From: Winogradskyella aurantiaca
Lineage (GTDB): Bacteria; Bacteroidota; Bacteroidia; Flavobacteriales; Flavobacteriaceae
Direction: 5' to 3'
Length of the DNA: 64,000 nt
NCBI RefSeq assembly: GCF_003362725.1
Contig: NZ_QKTV01000004.1
Span: 62,001-126,000, forward strand
This document shows, piece after piece, positions 40,685-48,884 of the stretch. Each line of letters begins with the position of its first letter. Position 1 is the first letter of the stretch. Under the pieces are notes generated by a model. It saw nothing but the letters and a program-made list of their open reading frames with translations, was not told the origin of the DNA and did no database searches. Position numbers and translations under genes: made by a program.

Positions 40685-40716
40685 ATAATTGAACTTAATC
40701 GAGATATTTTAAAAGA

Positions 40717-41568
40717 ATGAATCGTGAAATAATAGATATAAATGATTATACCATCTTGTTGGAAGAAGCTTCTACCGATAATAATTTAATTGATTCATGT
40801 TTCTTTGATGAACCTGTAATAGCTATAGCATTTTATGGTGCAGGTGATGTTGGTCTAAAGGTAAAATTTGATGAACAAATTAAAGAATTTCATCATACCA
40901 AAGGTATGGTACTATCGTTTTATGCCGATAGTAAGGTAGAATTTGAGCATCATGTATCTAAACTAAAATCTTTACAATGTTTAGTAATAGCAACTACCAT
41001 TAGAAATTTAGATAAACTACCGCATGGAGAAAGTCAGTTTTTGGAACAGTTTTTACACCAATTAGTGCATCCTAAAGATCATTATGTTGAAGGTCCGGTA
41101 TTTAATATGATCCCAGAAATGTTTCAATTAGTTGAACAGTTCTTCAGTAATACTTACGAGGGTGAGATTAAAATGATGTTTTATAAAAGCCATATCACAG
41201 CCTTACTTTCTCATTATTTTGGACAATTGGCTAAACAACAAAACTTAAAGCTTAATTCTTCTCAATTAGAAAAAATTATTCAGGCTCAAGAAATTCTTCT
41301 GGCTAATTTAGACACCCCTCCTTCCCTAACCGAACTGGCTAGCAACATAGGAATTAACACCAACAAACTTAAAATAGAATTTAAGGCACAGTTTGGTGTT
41401 CCTGTTTTTAAATACCTACAAAACGAACGCCTAAAGAAAGCCTACCATATAATAAAAAACGAACAAAAAACGATCCAGGAAGCTGCTTGGGCTGTTGGGT
41501 ATGATAGTTTAGGGTCGTTCTCAAATGCCTTTGAGAAAAAGTTTGGCTGCAGACCAAGCCAGATATAA
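40717..41568 (+). CDS. AraC family transcriptional regulator, cassette C29
   Basis: 283 residues. The N-terminal sensor region (about 1-180) is unlike known cupins at sequence level. The C-terminal double helix-turn-helix (about 195-283) is typical: PSLTELASNIGINTNKLKIEFKAQFGVPVFKYLQNERLKKAYHII and IQEAAWAVGYDSLGSFSNAFEKKFGCRPSQI. It opens a six-gene cassette and probably controls the redox-type genes that follow. Confidence 0.9.
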   Translation: MNREIIDINDYTILLEEASTDNNLIDSCFFDEPVIAIAFYGAGDVGLKVKFDEQIKEFHHTKGMVLSFYADSKVEFEHHVSKLKSLQCLVIATTIRNLDKLPHGESQFLEQFLHQLVHPKDHYVEGPVFNMIPEMFQLVEQFFSNTYEGEIKMMFYKSHITALLSHYFGQLAKQQNLKLNSSQLEKIIQAQEILLANLDTPPSLTELASNIGINTNKLKIEFKAQFGVPVFKYLQNERLKKAYHIIKNEQKTIQEAAWAVGYDSLGSFSNAFEKKFGCRPSQI

Positions 41569-41658
41569 ATTCTTTTCGAATAAATGATAATTCCTTTGGA
41601 ATAAAAGGCTGGTAAGCTAGCTCTATAGATTTGTATCATAATTAAAAACCAAACAATT

Positions 41659-42051
41659 ATGATCAACAGAATCCTATACAGTACTGTATGCGCCATCTTA
41701 GTATGGATCCTGGGTGTAAGTTGCTACTATCTATCTTCTTTTTTGACAATTTTAGAAAACACCCAACTACAATCAAATATTGTACTTGCGCTTGCCATTG
41801 TACCATGTGCATGCATTGGAACTTACCTGTTTTATAAAAGAAGCTTTATCAAACCTTCGGTATTAGCATTAATCTTTATCGGGGTTTCTATTGTATTGGA
41901 TGCCCTAATTACAGTCCCACTGTTTATTATTCCAAATGGCGGCAGTTTCTCGGAGTTTTTTGGTGATGCTATATTTTACACCCTAGTCGTCGAGTTTTAC
42001 TTTATAGTGCTATACTATGGCACCCATATAACCCAAAGCGCTGAAGCTTAA
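41659..42051 (+). CDS. Four-helix membrane protein, cassette C29
   Basis: 130 residues with four membrane helices (about 6-28, 42-62, 70-95 and 100-122). It resembles the DUF5367-type small membrane proteins that accompany AraC genes in Flavobacteriia, a weak call. Co-directional with the neighbours. Confidence 0.6.
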   Translation: MINRILYSTVCAILVWILGVSCYYLSSFLTILENTQLQSNIVLALAIVPCACIGTYLFYKRSFIKPSVLALIFIGVSIVLDALITVPLFIIPNGGSFSEFFGDAIFYTLVVEFYFIVLYYGTHITQSAEA

Positions 42052-42133
42052 ACACATACATGGAATTAAACCACTAACCTTTAATTTATCCTTCAACGCA
42101 ATCAAATAAAAATTCCAAAAATAGACTTCAAAT

Positions 42134-42508
42134 ATGGTGACTCTAATTAAAATTTTAGTGGGAATTATAGCGACTCTCGTTATTATTACTGTAGACTCTT
42201 ATAATTCAAATGGGGCAACTAATGAGTCTATTGCGCAGCATTCTTCAATAGCTTTAGATAAATCTTGTAAAGAGAAAGCTTATAAGATTCTAGAAAGTAA
42301 ATGCAATATCTGTCATCGTAAGCGTAACAGAAGAAGAGTATTTACAAAAGAAAATATGGACAAATGGGCAAATGATATTTACAAACAAGTCTTTATAAAA
42401 AAAAGAATGCCAAGAGGAAAGAATGTAAAACTCAGTCCAGACGAATATCAAGATTTATTAACATGGATAACAACCACAAAAAACAGTCAAAATGGAAATC
42501 AATTATAA
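42134..42508 (+). CDS. Membrane-anchored heme-binding protein, cassette C29
   Basis: 124 residues. N-terminal anchor (about 5-22), then one c-type heme motif SKCNICH (Cys57, Cys60, His61). An axial Met may be in KKRMPRGKNVKLSPDEYQDLLTWI, the usual end of small cytochrome-like domains. It overlaps the next gene by 17 bases. Confidence 0.75.
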   Translation: MVTLIKILVGIIATLVIITVDSYNSNGATNESIAQHSSIALDKSCKEKAYKILESKCNICHRKRNRRRVFTKENMDKWANDIYKQVFIKKRMPRGKNVKLSPDEYQDLLTWITTTKNSQNGNQL

Positions 42509-42983
42509 AATTATTGTTCTCATACTAAGTGTTCTCTTTACAGGTTTAACAGCCGGGTTATGTTTTACTTGGTCCAACGCAGTTACGCCTGGTATTGGAA
42601 GATTAGATGATATTAGTTATTTAAAATCTTTTCAAGCTATGAACAGGGCAATTATAAATGCTCAATTTATGCTTGTATTTATGGGACCAATCATACTGCT
42701 ATTTTTTAATGCTTATTTATTTAAAAATAACGATACAGGTTTTTGTCTATTTCTTATTGCGGCAATACTCTTCCTTATTGGTATAGGTTTGGTAACCGTT
42801 TTTGGCAATGTTCCTCTAAACGAGATATTGGATAAATCAAATCTAGAATCACTCTCAAAATTAGAATTACAAACACTTCGAAGCAAATTTGAACAGCCAT
42901 GGAATCGTTGGCATATGGTGAGAACGCTGTCCTCGCTTACTTCCTTTCTGCTATTAATCTGTGGTATTCTATATTTAAAATAA
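42492..42983 (+). CDS. DUF1772 (anthrone oxygenase-like) membrane protein, cassette C29
   Basis: 163 residues, four membrane helices. DUF1772 features: TAGLCFTWSNAVTPGIGRLDDISYLKSFQAMNRAIINAQFM (about 16-56) and FGNVPLNEILD ... EQPWNRWHMVRTLSSLTSF. The family includes anthrone oxygenases; in bacteria it usually sits beside NmrA-type genes, as here. Confidence 0.87.
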   Translation: MEINYKIIVLILSVLFTGLTAGLCFTWSNAVTPGIGRLDDISYLKSFQAMNRAIINAQFMLVFMGPIILLFFNAYLFKNNDTGFCLFLIAAILFLIGIGLVTVFGNVPLNEILDKSNLESLSKLELQTLRSKFEQPWNRWHMVRTLSSLTSFLLLICGILYLK

Positions 42984-43017
42984 AACGCAATAAAATCTAC
43001 AAACAAAAATTAAAATT

Positions 43018-43614
43018 ATGCCATTTTTCAAAAATTTAAACGAGCTATCAGACATTACAGATATCACTTGGAACGACCGAAAAAGGTTAGGTCCACTAGA
43101 CAAGGCTTCTCAACAAATTATGCGAGGAAAATCAAACTTTACCTACGCCCAAAAAGAGCTTTTCGCAGCCTATATTTCTGGACTTAACGCATGTAGTTTT
43201 TGTTATGGTTCTCATGTAGCGGTAGCCGAAAATTTTGGTGTTTCCCCAAATGTTGTAGAAGCGCTATTAGAAGATATTTCAACAGCGCCTGTAGATACTC
43301 ATGAAAAACCACTATTTAATTACCTCAAAAAACTAACTCAATCAGCTAGTAAACTTACACAAATAGATGCTGACCATGTATTTAATGCAGGTTGGACTGA
43401 GGAAGATCTACAAGAGGTCATCCTTATTGGTTGTCTTTTCAATTTTTATAATCGCTTACTTGATGGTCACGGTATAAAAGGCAACAAAGCTATTTATCAT
43501 TTTGGTGCAAATCATTTACATAAAAATGGCTATAGCGTTCCTTGGTTTATTGGATTAATCAAAGGCTTTATCAGAAAAAGTAAAATAAAAAAGCTTCAAG
43601 AATTTGAAGCCTAA
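43018..43614 (+). CDS. AhpD-like/carboxymuconolactone decarboxylase-fold peroxidase, cassette C29
   Basis: 198 residues. AhpD-type active site ACSFCYGSH with Cys59, Cys62 and His66. LFAAYISGLNACSFCYGSHVAVAENFGV and WTEEDLQEVILIGCLFNFYNRLLDG mark the family (peroxidase-related enzymes). Likely thiol-dependent reduction of peroxides or a related electrophile. Fourth enzyme-type gene of the C29 run. Confidence 0.88.
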   Translation: MPFFKNLNELSDITDITWNDRKRLGPLDKASQQIMRGKSNFTYAQKELFAAYISGLNACSFCYGSHVAVAENFGVSPNVVEALLEDISTAPVDTHEKPLFNYLKKLTQSASKLTQIDADHVFNAGWTEEDLQEVILIGCLFNFYNRLLDGHGIKGNKAIYHFGANHLHKNGYSVPWFIGLIKGFIRKSKIKKLQEFEA

Positions 43615-43640
43615 ATAATTTCAATTAAAATTTAGAATAT

Positions 43641-44480
43641 ATGAGCAGAGAAAATATTTTAATAATCGGAGGAACTGGAAAGACTGGTCGCCGAATAGCA
43701 GAGCAATTACAAAACAAAGGAATTGAACCAAGAATTGGCTCAAGAAATTCATCACCAAGCTTTGATTGGGATAATAAAGAAACATGGATAGAAACCTTGA
43801 GCGGCATCGAAAAAATGTATGTTACGTATTATCCTGATCTAGCTGTTCCAGGAGCCAAGGAAGCTATCGAAAGTTTAACTTATTTAGCAAAAGAATTAGG
43901 TGTTAAAAAAATGGTGCTGCTCTCTGGAAAAGGTGAAACTGAAGCTGAAACTTGTGAAAAAATTGTGATGGATTCCGGCTTGGATTACACAATAATTAGA
44001 GCATCTTGGTTTAATCAGAATTGGAGCGAAAGCTTCTTTTTAGACCCTATTCTTTCAGGAGAAGTGGCATTACCACTATCAGATGTTTTAATTCCATTTG
44101 TAGATGCTAATGATATTGCAGAAGTAGCAGCAACTGTATTACTAGATGATTCTTATAATGGTGAAATTATTGAGGTAACAGGTCCAGAATTAATTACTTT
44201 TAAGGATATTGTCAATATCATTTCAAAGACTAGCAACAGAAGATTAAATTTCTATGACATTACATTAGAACAGTATATTGAGGGTATGAAGCAAATGCAA
44301 ATACCTGATGATGTTGTGTGGTTAATTGAGTATTTATTTAGCCATGTTTTGACCAATCCAAATAATCAACAGGTAGTTAATGATATTGAACGAGTTTTAG
44401 GCAGAAAAGCAAAAACATTCTCGGAATATGCTCAAAAGACTGCTGAATCTGGAATTTGGAATCAGGTAGGCGTCAAATAA
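43641..44480 (+). CDS. NAD(P)-binding NmrA-like protein, cassette C29
   Basis: 279 residues, atypical short-chain dehydrogenase. Rossmann motif IIGGTGKTGRRIAEQL (about 7-22), then KMVLLSGKGETEAE, DYTIIRASWFNQNW and FVDANDIAEVAATVLLDDSYNGEIIEVTGPE, typical of NmrA/ergot-alkaloid-like proteins. Used either as redox sensors or as oxidoreductases on quinone-like compounds. Last gene of the cassette; its stop is 4 bases before the left core, and tail TATTGCCAAC matches the distant head GTTGGCAATA exactly. Confidence 0.88.
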   Translation: MSRENILIIGGTGKTGRRIAEQLQNKGIEPRIGSRNSSPSFDWDNKETWIETLSGIEKMYVTYYPDLAVPGAKEAIESLTYLAKELGVKKMVLLSGKGETEAETCEKIVMDSGLDYTIIRASWFNQNWSESFFLDPILSGEVALPLSDVLIPFVDANDIAEVAATVLLDDSYNGEIIEVTGPELITFKDIVNIISKTSNRRLNFYDITLEQYIEGMKQMQIPDDVVWLIEYLFSHVLTNPNNQQVVNDIERVLGRKAKTFSEYAQKTAESGIWNQVGVK

Positions 44481-44484
44481 CTAT

Positions 44485-44615
44485 TGCCAACAAAGTGTGT
44501 AAGTAATAGCGGTCTAGGTGAAAAATTAAACCGTTTTTGTTTTTAAAATATTATTTTAACAACCTGAAATATCGTTATATGTAGTCTGCTTCTACATATC
44601 CACAAACCGTTTTTA
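44485..44615 (+). repeat. attC29-like site, 131 bp
   Basis: Left core TGCCAAC, right core GTTTTTA preceded by CACAAACC. Outer arms GTGTGTAAGTAATAGCGG and CTGCTTCTACATATCCAC. Related to attC7. Confidence 0.78.
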
Positions 44616-44650
44616 TCACACCTTAACAATATCTAAAGTCTTGGGTCCAG

Positions 44651-45706
44651 ATGATCAAACTCTTCAAATACACTCGTAGAAAACTACTCTCTGAAAATCA
44701 ACTCAGTAAGTACCTCGCCTATGCAATCGGTGAGATTTTCTTGGTCGTAGTCGGAATACTAATTGCACTTTGGATTAATAACAAGAATCAAGAAAGAATT
44801 TACGAGGCAAAAGCAGTGACTATCTTAACGGAAATTCAAAGGGATTTGAAAAAAGACATTAGATTATCTAAAGATGTTGTTAATAGATTTATCACCCATG
44901 ACTCAATTGCTAGGTTAATATTATGGGACAAGCTCACCACCCATGAAATGTTCAATGGTACTAACGGGTCACCTTACGAAATTGTATATCAAGGTATAAC
45001 TTTCGAAACCTCTGATAATGGCTATCTTAATTTTAAAGGAAACCTCAATAACATACCAAGTAAATACAATTCTATAACAAATAAATTAAAAGAATTATAC
45101 GATGTGAGAGTGGTAGAACTGGAAGTTTCTAATGAGAGAATACGATCAATTGTTTTCGAAAATCTTGATAAGATTAATAGGTTTGATTGGCATATTGAGA
45201 GCATAAAAAATGGATTACCAGAGGAAGCAAAGAACTATTACATGCGAGATTTAGAGTTTAAAAAAACAGTTTTAAAGTATATGAATGGTATTGAGAATGT
45301 TTTTCTTTCAACGGAAGTATTTAAATCAACAGCTATTCAATTGCATAATAAAATTTCGGATATTCTAAATATTGATGATTATATACCTTACTCGCCTACT
45401 TTCAGCTCCAATCTAGGTTCTTTAAAGGGAAAGAACATTCTTGGGAAATACAAATTAAAGGAAACGGTGAGTCAAAGGTTTCCAGCAGTTATAGAACTTA
45501 AGGAAGTAGACAACAAATTGCAACCTTATGCTCTTGGCTTGCCTGAAGTTAAATATTATTGGAACGATAAAACAACTTTTTTATATACGATGGATTATGG
45601 AGAACGCCTCTTAACCTATATCACCTTTAATAGATCAAAAAATAGCGAATTTTTTATATCAGTAAGTAAAAGCGAGTATGCTTATTATACCAAAGTAAAT
45701 GACTAG
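44651..45706 (+). CDS. DUF6090 family protein, long form, cassette C30
   Basis: 351 residues, about 100 longer than the other three copies. Same start MIKLFKYTRRKLLSENQLSK and helix YLAYAIGEIFLVVVGILIALWINNKNQER (about 21-45). The extra C-terminal part (about 255-351: GKYKLKETVSQRFPAVIELKE ... DKTTFLYTMDYGERLLTYITF) looks beta-rich, unlike the short forms. No recognisable site follows it directly; the duplicated fragment of C28 comes next. Confidence 0.83.
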   Translation: MIKLFKYTRRKLLSENQLSKYLAYAIGEIFLVVVGILIALWINNKNQERIYEAKAVTILTEIQRDLKKDIRLSKDVVNRFITHDSIARLILWDKLTTHEMFNGTNGSPYEIVYQGITFETSDNGYLNFKGNLNNIPSKYNSITNKLKELYDVRVVELEVSNERIRSIVFENLDKINRFDWHIESIKNGLPEEAKNYYMRDLEFKKTVLKYMNGIENVFLSTEVFKSTAIQLHNKISDILNIDDYIPYSPTFSSNLGSLKGKNILGKYKLKETVSQRFPAVIELKEVDNKLQPYALGLPEVKYYWNDKTTFLYTMDYGERLLTYITFNRSKNSEFFISVSKSEYAYYTKVND

Positions 45707-45885
45707 TTAAATTGTAGAAAGGATCTAAAACTTGGGTTACCCTACATGATTTCTCTACTGATACAATTTGTAGTATATCTATTTAATCAACTAGAAGAAT
45801 ACATCTTACCGCCTACTTACCATCAACCAAACATTGGCTACAATAAAATAGTTGATCCAAGGCTTTCGGTTAAAATGCCGACGAT

Positions 45886-46138
45886 TTTAGCACAAATGAA
45901 AATTGATAGTCTCTTGTTGGATGATATTGCCTTGTTTGGGGCACGCGAAACTTCCATTTTTACTGATCCAAAAGGACATCAAAGTGATATAGATCGCGAA
46001 ACAGGTGGTCTTATATGGTTAAATAGCATCTATAATTCCGATCTAAACACCAACACTTATGAAACAGGATTCAATACTGATTTACACGGAATCGCAAAGC
46101 AAATAACCGACAATCATGATCCAAATTACAAACAGTAG
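45886..46138 (+). pseudogene. Duplicated 3' fragment of the C28 SGNH-like gene
   Basis: The 85 codons ending QITDNHDPNYKQ repeat the end of the gene at 39639-40511 with scattered substitutions (for example GLLLDDIAMF against SLLLDDIALF). The similarity starts at TTTAGCACAAATG and continues 48 bases past the stop to 46186. The preceding open frame from 45746 is unrelated and has no signal peptide or lipobox, so this is not a functional copy. Confidence 0.8.
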
Positions 46139-46180
46139 AGACCAACTATTTAAGAAATCATGAATCTAAAAAACAACAAC

Positions 46181-46300
46181 AGCTAATATTAGCTATGAGT
46201 AATTGTCTCATCTACTTATTATCGCTTGTTCTCGGTGGATTTGTTTATTTATTTTCGCAGCCTACTTGATGGTTGCGGCAAGTTTTGATAGTTCAATAGA
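46181..46300 (+). repeat. attC30, left half of a decayed GGCTAT-type site
   Basis: AGCTAATATTAGCTATGAGTAATTG followed by CTTGTTCTC-GG-TGGATTT recalls attC8, but no right core is found. In the gene-free stretch 46139-46471 nothing else is recognised. Confidence 0.5.
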
Positions 46301-46483
46301 ATTTTGTTACTTATCTCAAGGAAATAGTCCTTTGACGATGGTGAAATTTAATCTGTCTATATTTTCAGAATGTATTTTTTAAAAATTTTATCTTCTTTTC
46401 TCTTTATACGGGTTGAAATACTATAACTAATATGCTCATTTATTTGTTCACAAGAAACTAATGCCTAATACGTGATATTCTTA

Positions 46484-47506
46484 ATGAATTTAGAAATTAG
46501 TTTTAATTATAGTATATGGATCTTTCTAACATCAGTAATACTGCTTTGGGTTTTTAGTAATAAATTATCGAAAGTAGTTAACTTCATTGATGATGAATTT
46601 AAATTGGGTAGTTCATTTGGTGGTACCATCATATTATCAATAGTCACAAATCTGCCCGAAATTGCAATTACAGTTAATGGCGCTTTTAAGGGTAATGTAG
46701 ACCTGGCAGTTGGTAACCTATTAGGAGGTATTGTAATTCAATCTATGCTTTTAGTGCTTTTTGATTTTGCGTCTCGAAAAGAAAAAAAACCATTAAGCAC
46801 TTTAGTCAGTAATAAATCAAGTATTCTTCAAGGTCTGTTTTTAGTAGTTATTCTAACCTTGGTTATTTTAGGAAAACAGCTAAACGAAACCACTCTTTTT
46901 TTAAGAAGCACCATACCTGAACTGTCGATTGCTTTAACTTGGATTACAAGTATTATTTTATTAAAAAAGGTACAAGTGAACGACAATAAAAACACCCAAA
47001 AATTAAAGACAAAGGGGACCTCACTTACACGAAAATCATCTATTTTATGGCTTATCTCTATTTCTGCGGTTGTGCTAGTGTTTGGTGTACTTTTAGAGAT
47101 AACAAGCGATACAATCGCAAATCACTATAATATTAACGGAATTATTTTTGGCGCTACCGTATTGGCCTTAGTCACTTCGCTTCCCGAGGTTTCTGGTGGA
47201 CTTGAGTTTGTAAAAGAAAAGACATACCAGCCAATAATTAGTGATATTTTTGGTGGCAATGCATTTTTACCTGTACTGTTTCTACTTGCAACCTTAATAA
47301 CAAATGATAGCATACTGCCAAAAGCACATAGTATTGATATTTACTTAACTACTATTGCTATACTTATTACATTGATTTACATGATGGGTATGCTACTCAA
47401 ACTTCCCAATAGAAGAAAAGGAATTGGTATTGATTCTTGGCTGGTAATGGCTATCTATGTACTATCAATAATTGGAATGTTAGCCATAAATAACCACACA
47501 CAATAA
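46484..47506 (+). CDS. Calcium/sodium:cation exchanger (CaCA family)
   Basis: 340 residues from ATG 46484 (GTG 46472 possible). Two repeated halves with the CaCA alpha motifs: SFGGTIILSIVTNLPEIAITVNGAFKGNVDLAVGNLLGG (about 44-84) and IIFGATVLALVTSLPEVSGGLEF ... ISDIFGGNAFLP. The SLPE/NLPE and GN motifs hold the ion-binding acidic residues. It overlaps the following cyclase gene by one base (TAATG), so calcium transport and cyclic nucleotide signalling may be linked. Confidence 0.85.
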   Translation: MNLEISFNYSIWIFLTSVILLWVFSNKLSKVVNFIDDEFKLGSSFGGTIILSIVTNLPEIAITVNGAFKGNVDLAVGNLLGGIVIQSMLLVLFDFASRKEKKPLSTLVSNKSSILQGLFLVVILTLVILGKQLNETTLFLRSTIPELSIALTWITSIILLKKVQVNDNKNTQKLKTKGTSLTRKSSILWLISISAVVLVFGVLLEITSDTIANHYNINGIIFGATVLALVTSLPEVSGGLEFVKEKTYQPIISDIFGGNAFLPVLFLLATLITNDSILPKAHSIDIYLTTIAILITLIYMMGMLLKLPNRRKGIGIDSWLVMAIYVLSIIGMLAINNHTQ

Positions 47507-48732
47507 TGGCTATTAATTTTAATAAAAAATCTCATTTTTTTCAGAGAATAATTGATGTTGGTGCTAATAAAGAGTTTTCATTCACAGAAAAAAGATATCT
47601 AAGAATAACAAATATTGCCTCTATTCTTGGAACGGGGTATAATGCAATTTGGATGCTAATTGCAATTTTTCTAATAGACTCGCAAATAATGTACTGTAGC
47701 AATGCTGTGACAGGATTGATGTTTCTTCTTGTTTTATTTTTCAATAAGAAAGGTTGGCGTGTTTTGGCCTCAGTATGGCTTATTGTCTTATCGTATTCAT
47801 CGGTTATCTATTTTATTTATTTGCTTGGATATTCCTCAGGAGTTGCAGTCATTTGTTTCTTACTAATTATACTACCCTACATAACTTTTCCTCAAAGGGC
47901 AAGAAAGTTAGCTCATGGTTTTAGTCTTCTAGCTTGCTCAACTTTAATTGTTGCTGTCTGTCTTCAATCGAATATTAATGCCCAATATAATGGCGTAGAT
48001 CCATACTTATCTCAAGTAGTCAATATTAGTTTAACGGGTTTAATCTGTCTCGCCATCATCTGGAGCTTGTCTATTCTAATTGATAGATCAGAGGAATCCT
48101 TATTGGTTGAACAGAAAAAAACAGATGACCTTTTGCATAACATTCTTCCGGCACATGTTATACCAGATTTAAAAGAAAACGGTAAAACCATTCCTAAAAG
48201 GTATGATAATGTAACTATTTTATTAACTGACTTTGAAGGGTTTACCGAGCTTGTATCATCCATCTCAGAAATCACTTTGGTCGAGGAGCTCAATGAGATT
48301 TATGGGCATTTTGATGAAATAATGGAGGAGACAAACGTTGAAAAGATTGAAACAATTGGCGATGCATATATGGCTGTGTGTGGACTTGAAGAAGACGTCA
48401 TTTATCATGCTGTTAACTGTATTATAGCAGCACAGAAGATGCTATCCTTTCTGGAAGAGAGGAATAAGAGCCATGCCATACAATGGAAGATGAGGGTTGG
48501 GATACATTCAGGAACTATAGTTGCTGGTGTTGTGGGCAAAAAGAAATTTGCCTACAATCTTTTTGGTGACACCATCAATACGGCAAGCAGAATAGAATCC
48601 GCTGGTGAGGCCGGTAAAATCAACATCTCCTCATCCACTTATGACCTGGTTAAAAACGACTTCGCATGTCTGTCTCGTGGAAAGATCTTTGCAAAGGGAA
48701 AAGGAGAATTGGAAATGTATTTTATAAACTAA
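47506..48732 (+). CDS. Membrane class III nucleotide cyclase
   Basis: 408 residues: six membrane helices (about 30-185), a short coiled coil, then the cyclase domain (about 205-405). Metal-binding aspartates are in TDFEGFTEL and TIGDAYMA. The purine-selecting positions read Glu (VEKIETIGDAY) and Asn (AYNLFGDTIN); Glu is the guanylate-cyclase type, Asn is neither standard. NTASRIES carries the transition-state Asn/Arg pair. The domain is closely similar to that of the next gene. Confidence 0.88.
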   Translation: MAINFNKKSHFFQRIIDVGANKEFSFTEKRYLRITNIASILGTGYNAIWMLIAIFLIDSQIMYCSNAVTGLMFLLVLFFNKKGWRVLASVWLIVLSYSSVIYFIYLLGYSSGVAVICFLLIILPYITFPQRARKLAHGFSLLACSTLIVAVCLQSNINAQYNGVDPYLSQVVNISLTGLICLAIIWSLSILIDRSEESLLVEQKKTDDLLHNILPAHVIPDLKENGKTIPKRYDNVTILLTDFEGFTELVSSISEITLVEELNEIYGHFDEIMEETNVEKIETIGDAYMAVCGLEEDVIYHAVNCIIAAQKMLSFLEERNKSHAIQWKMRVGIHSGTIVAGVVGKKKFAYNLFGDTINTASRIESAGEAGKINISSSTYDLVKNDFACLSRGKIFAKGKGELEMYFIN

Positions 48733-48784
48733 CTTCAAGCTATCAAAGTTTATACTACTAAATATCCATGTACATAAGAGAATC

Positions 48785-48791
48785 GTTGGCT
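48785..48791 (+). repeat. attC31, right core remnant
   Basis: ATAAGAGAATCGTTGGCTG recalls the ends GAGACCGTTGGC of complete sites; about 60 bases before it (48725-48784) are AT-rich and may be a decayed arm. The next tail ACTGCCAAC (52458-52466) is partly complementary. Confidence 0.4.
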
Positions 48792-48884
48792 GCTTTAAGA
48801 ATAATTTTATTAAAACTTTCTGGCAAAAAGCTTAAATTTTAGCCAAAATAAATACCGAATAAAACGCAAATAATATTGGTACCA

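Noticed and set aside
45746-45885. Open frame before the duplicated C28 fragment as a gene
   Set aside because: No start context, no recognisable domain; it joins unrelated sequence to the duplicated fragment.
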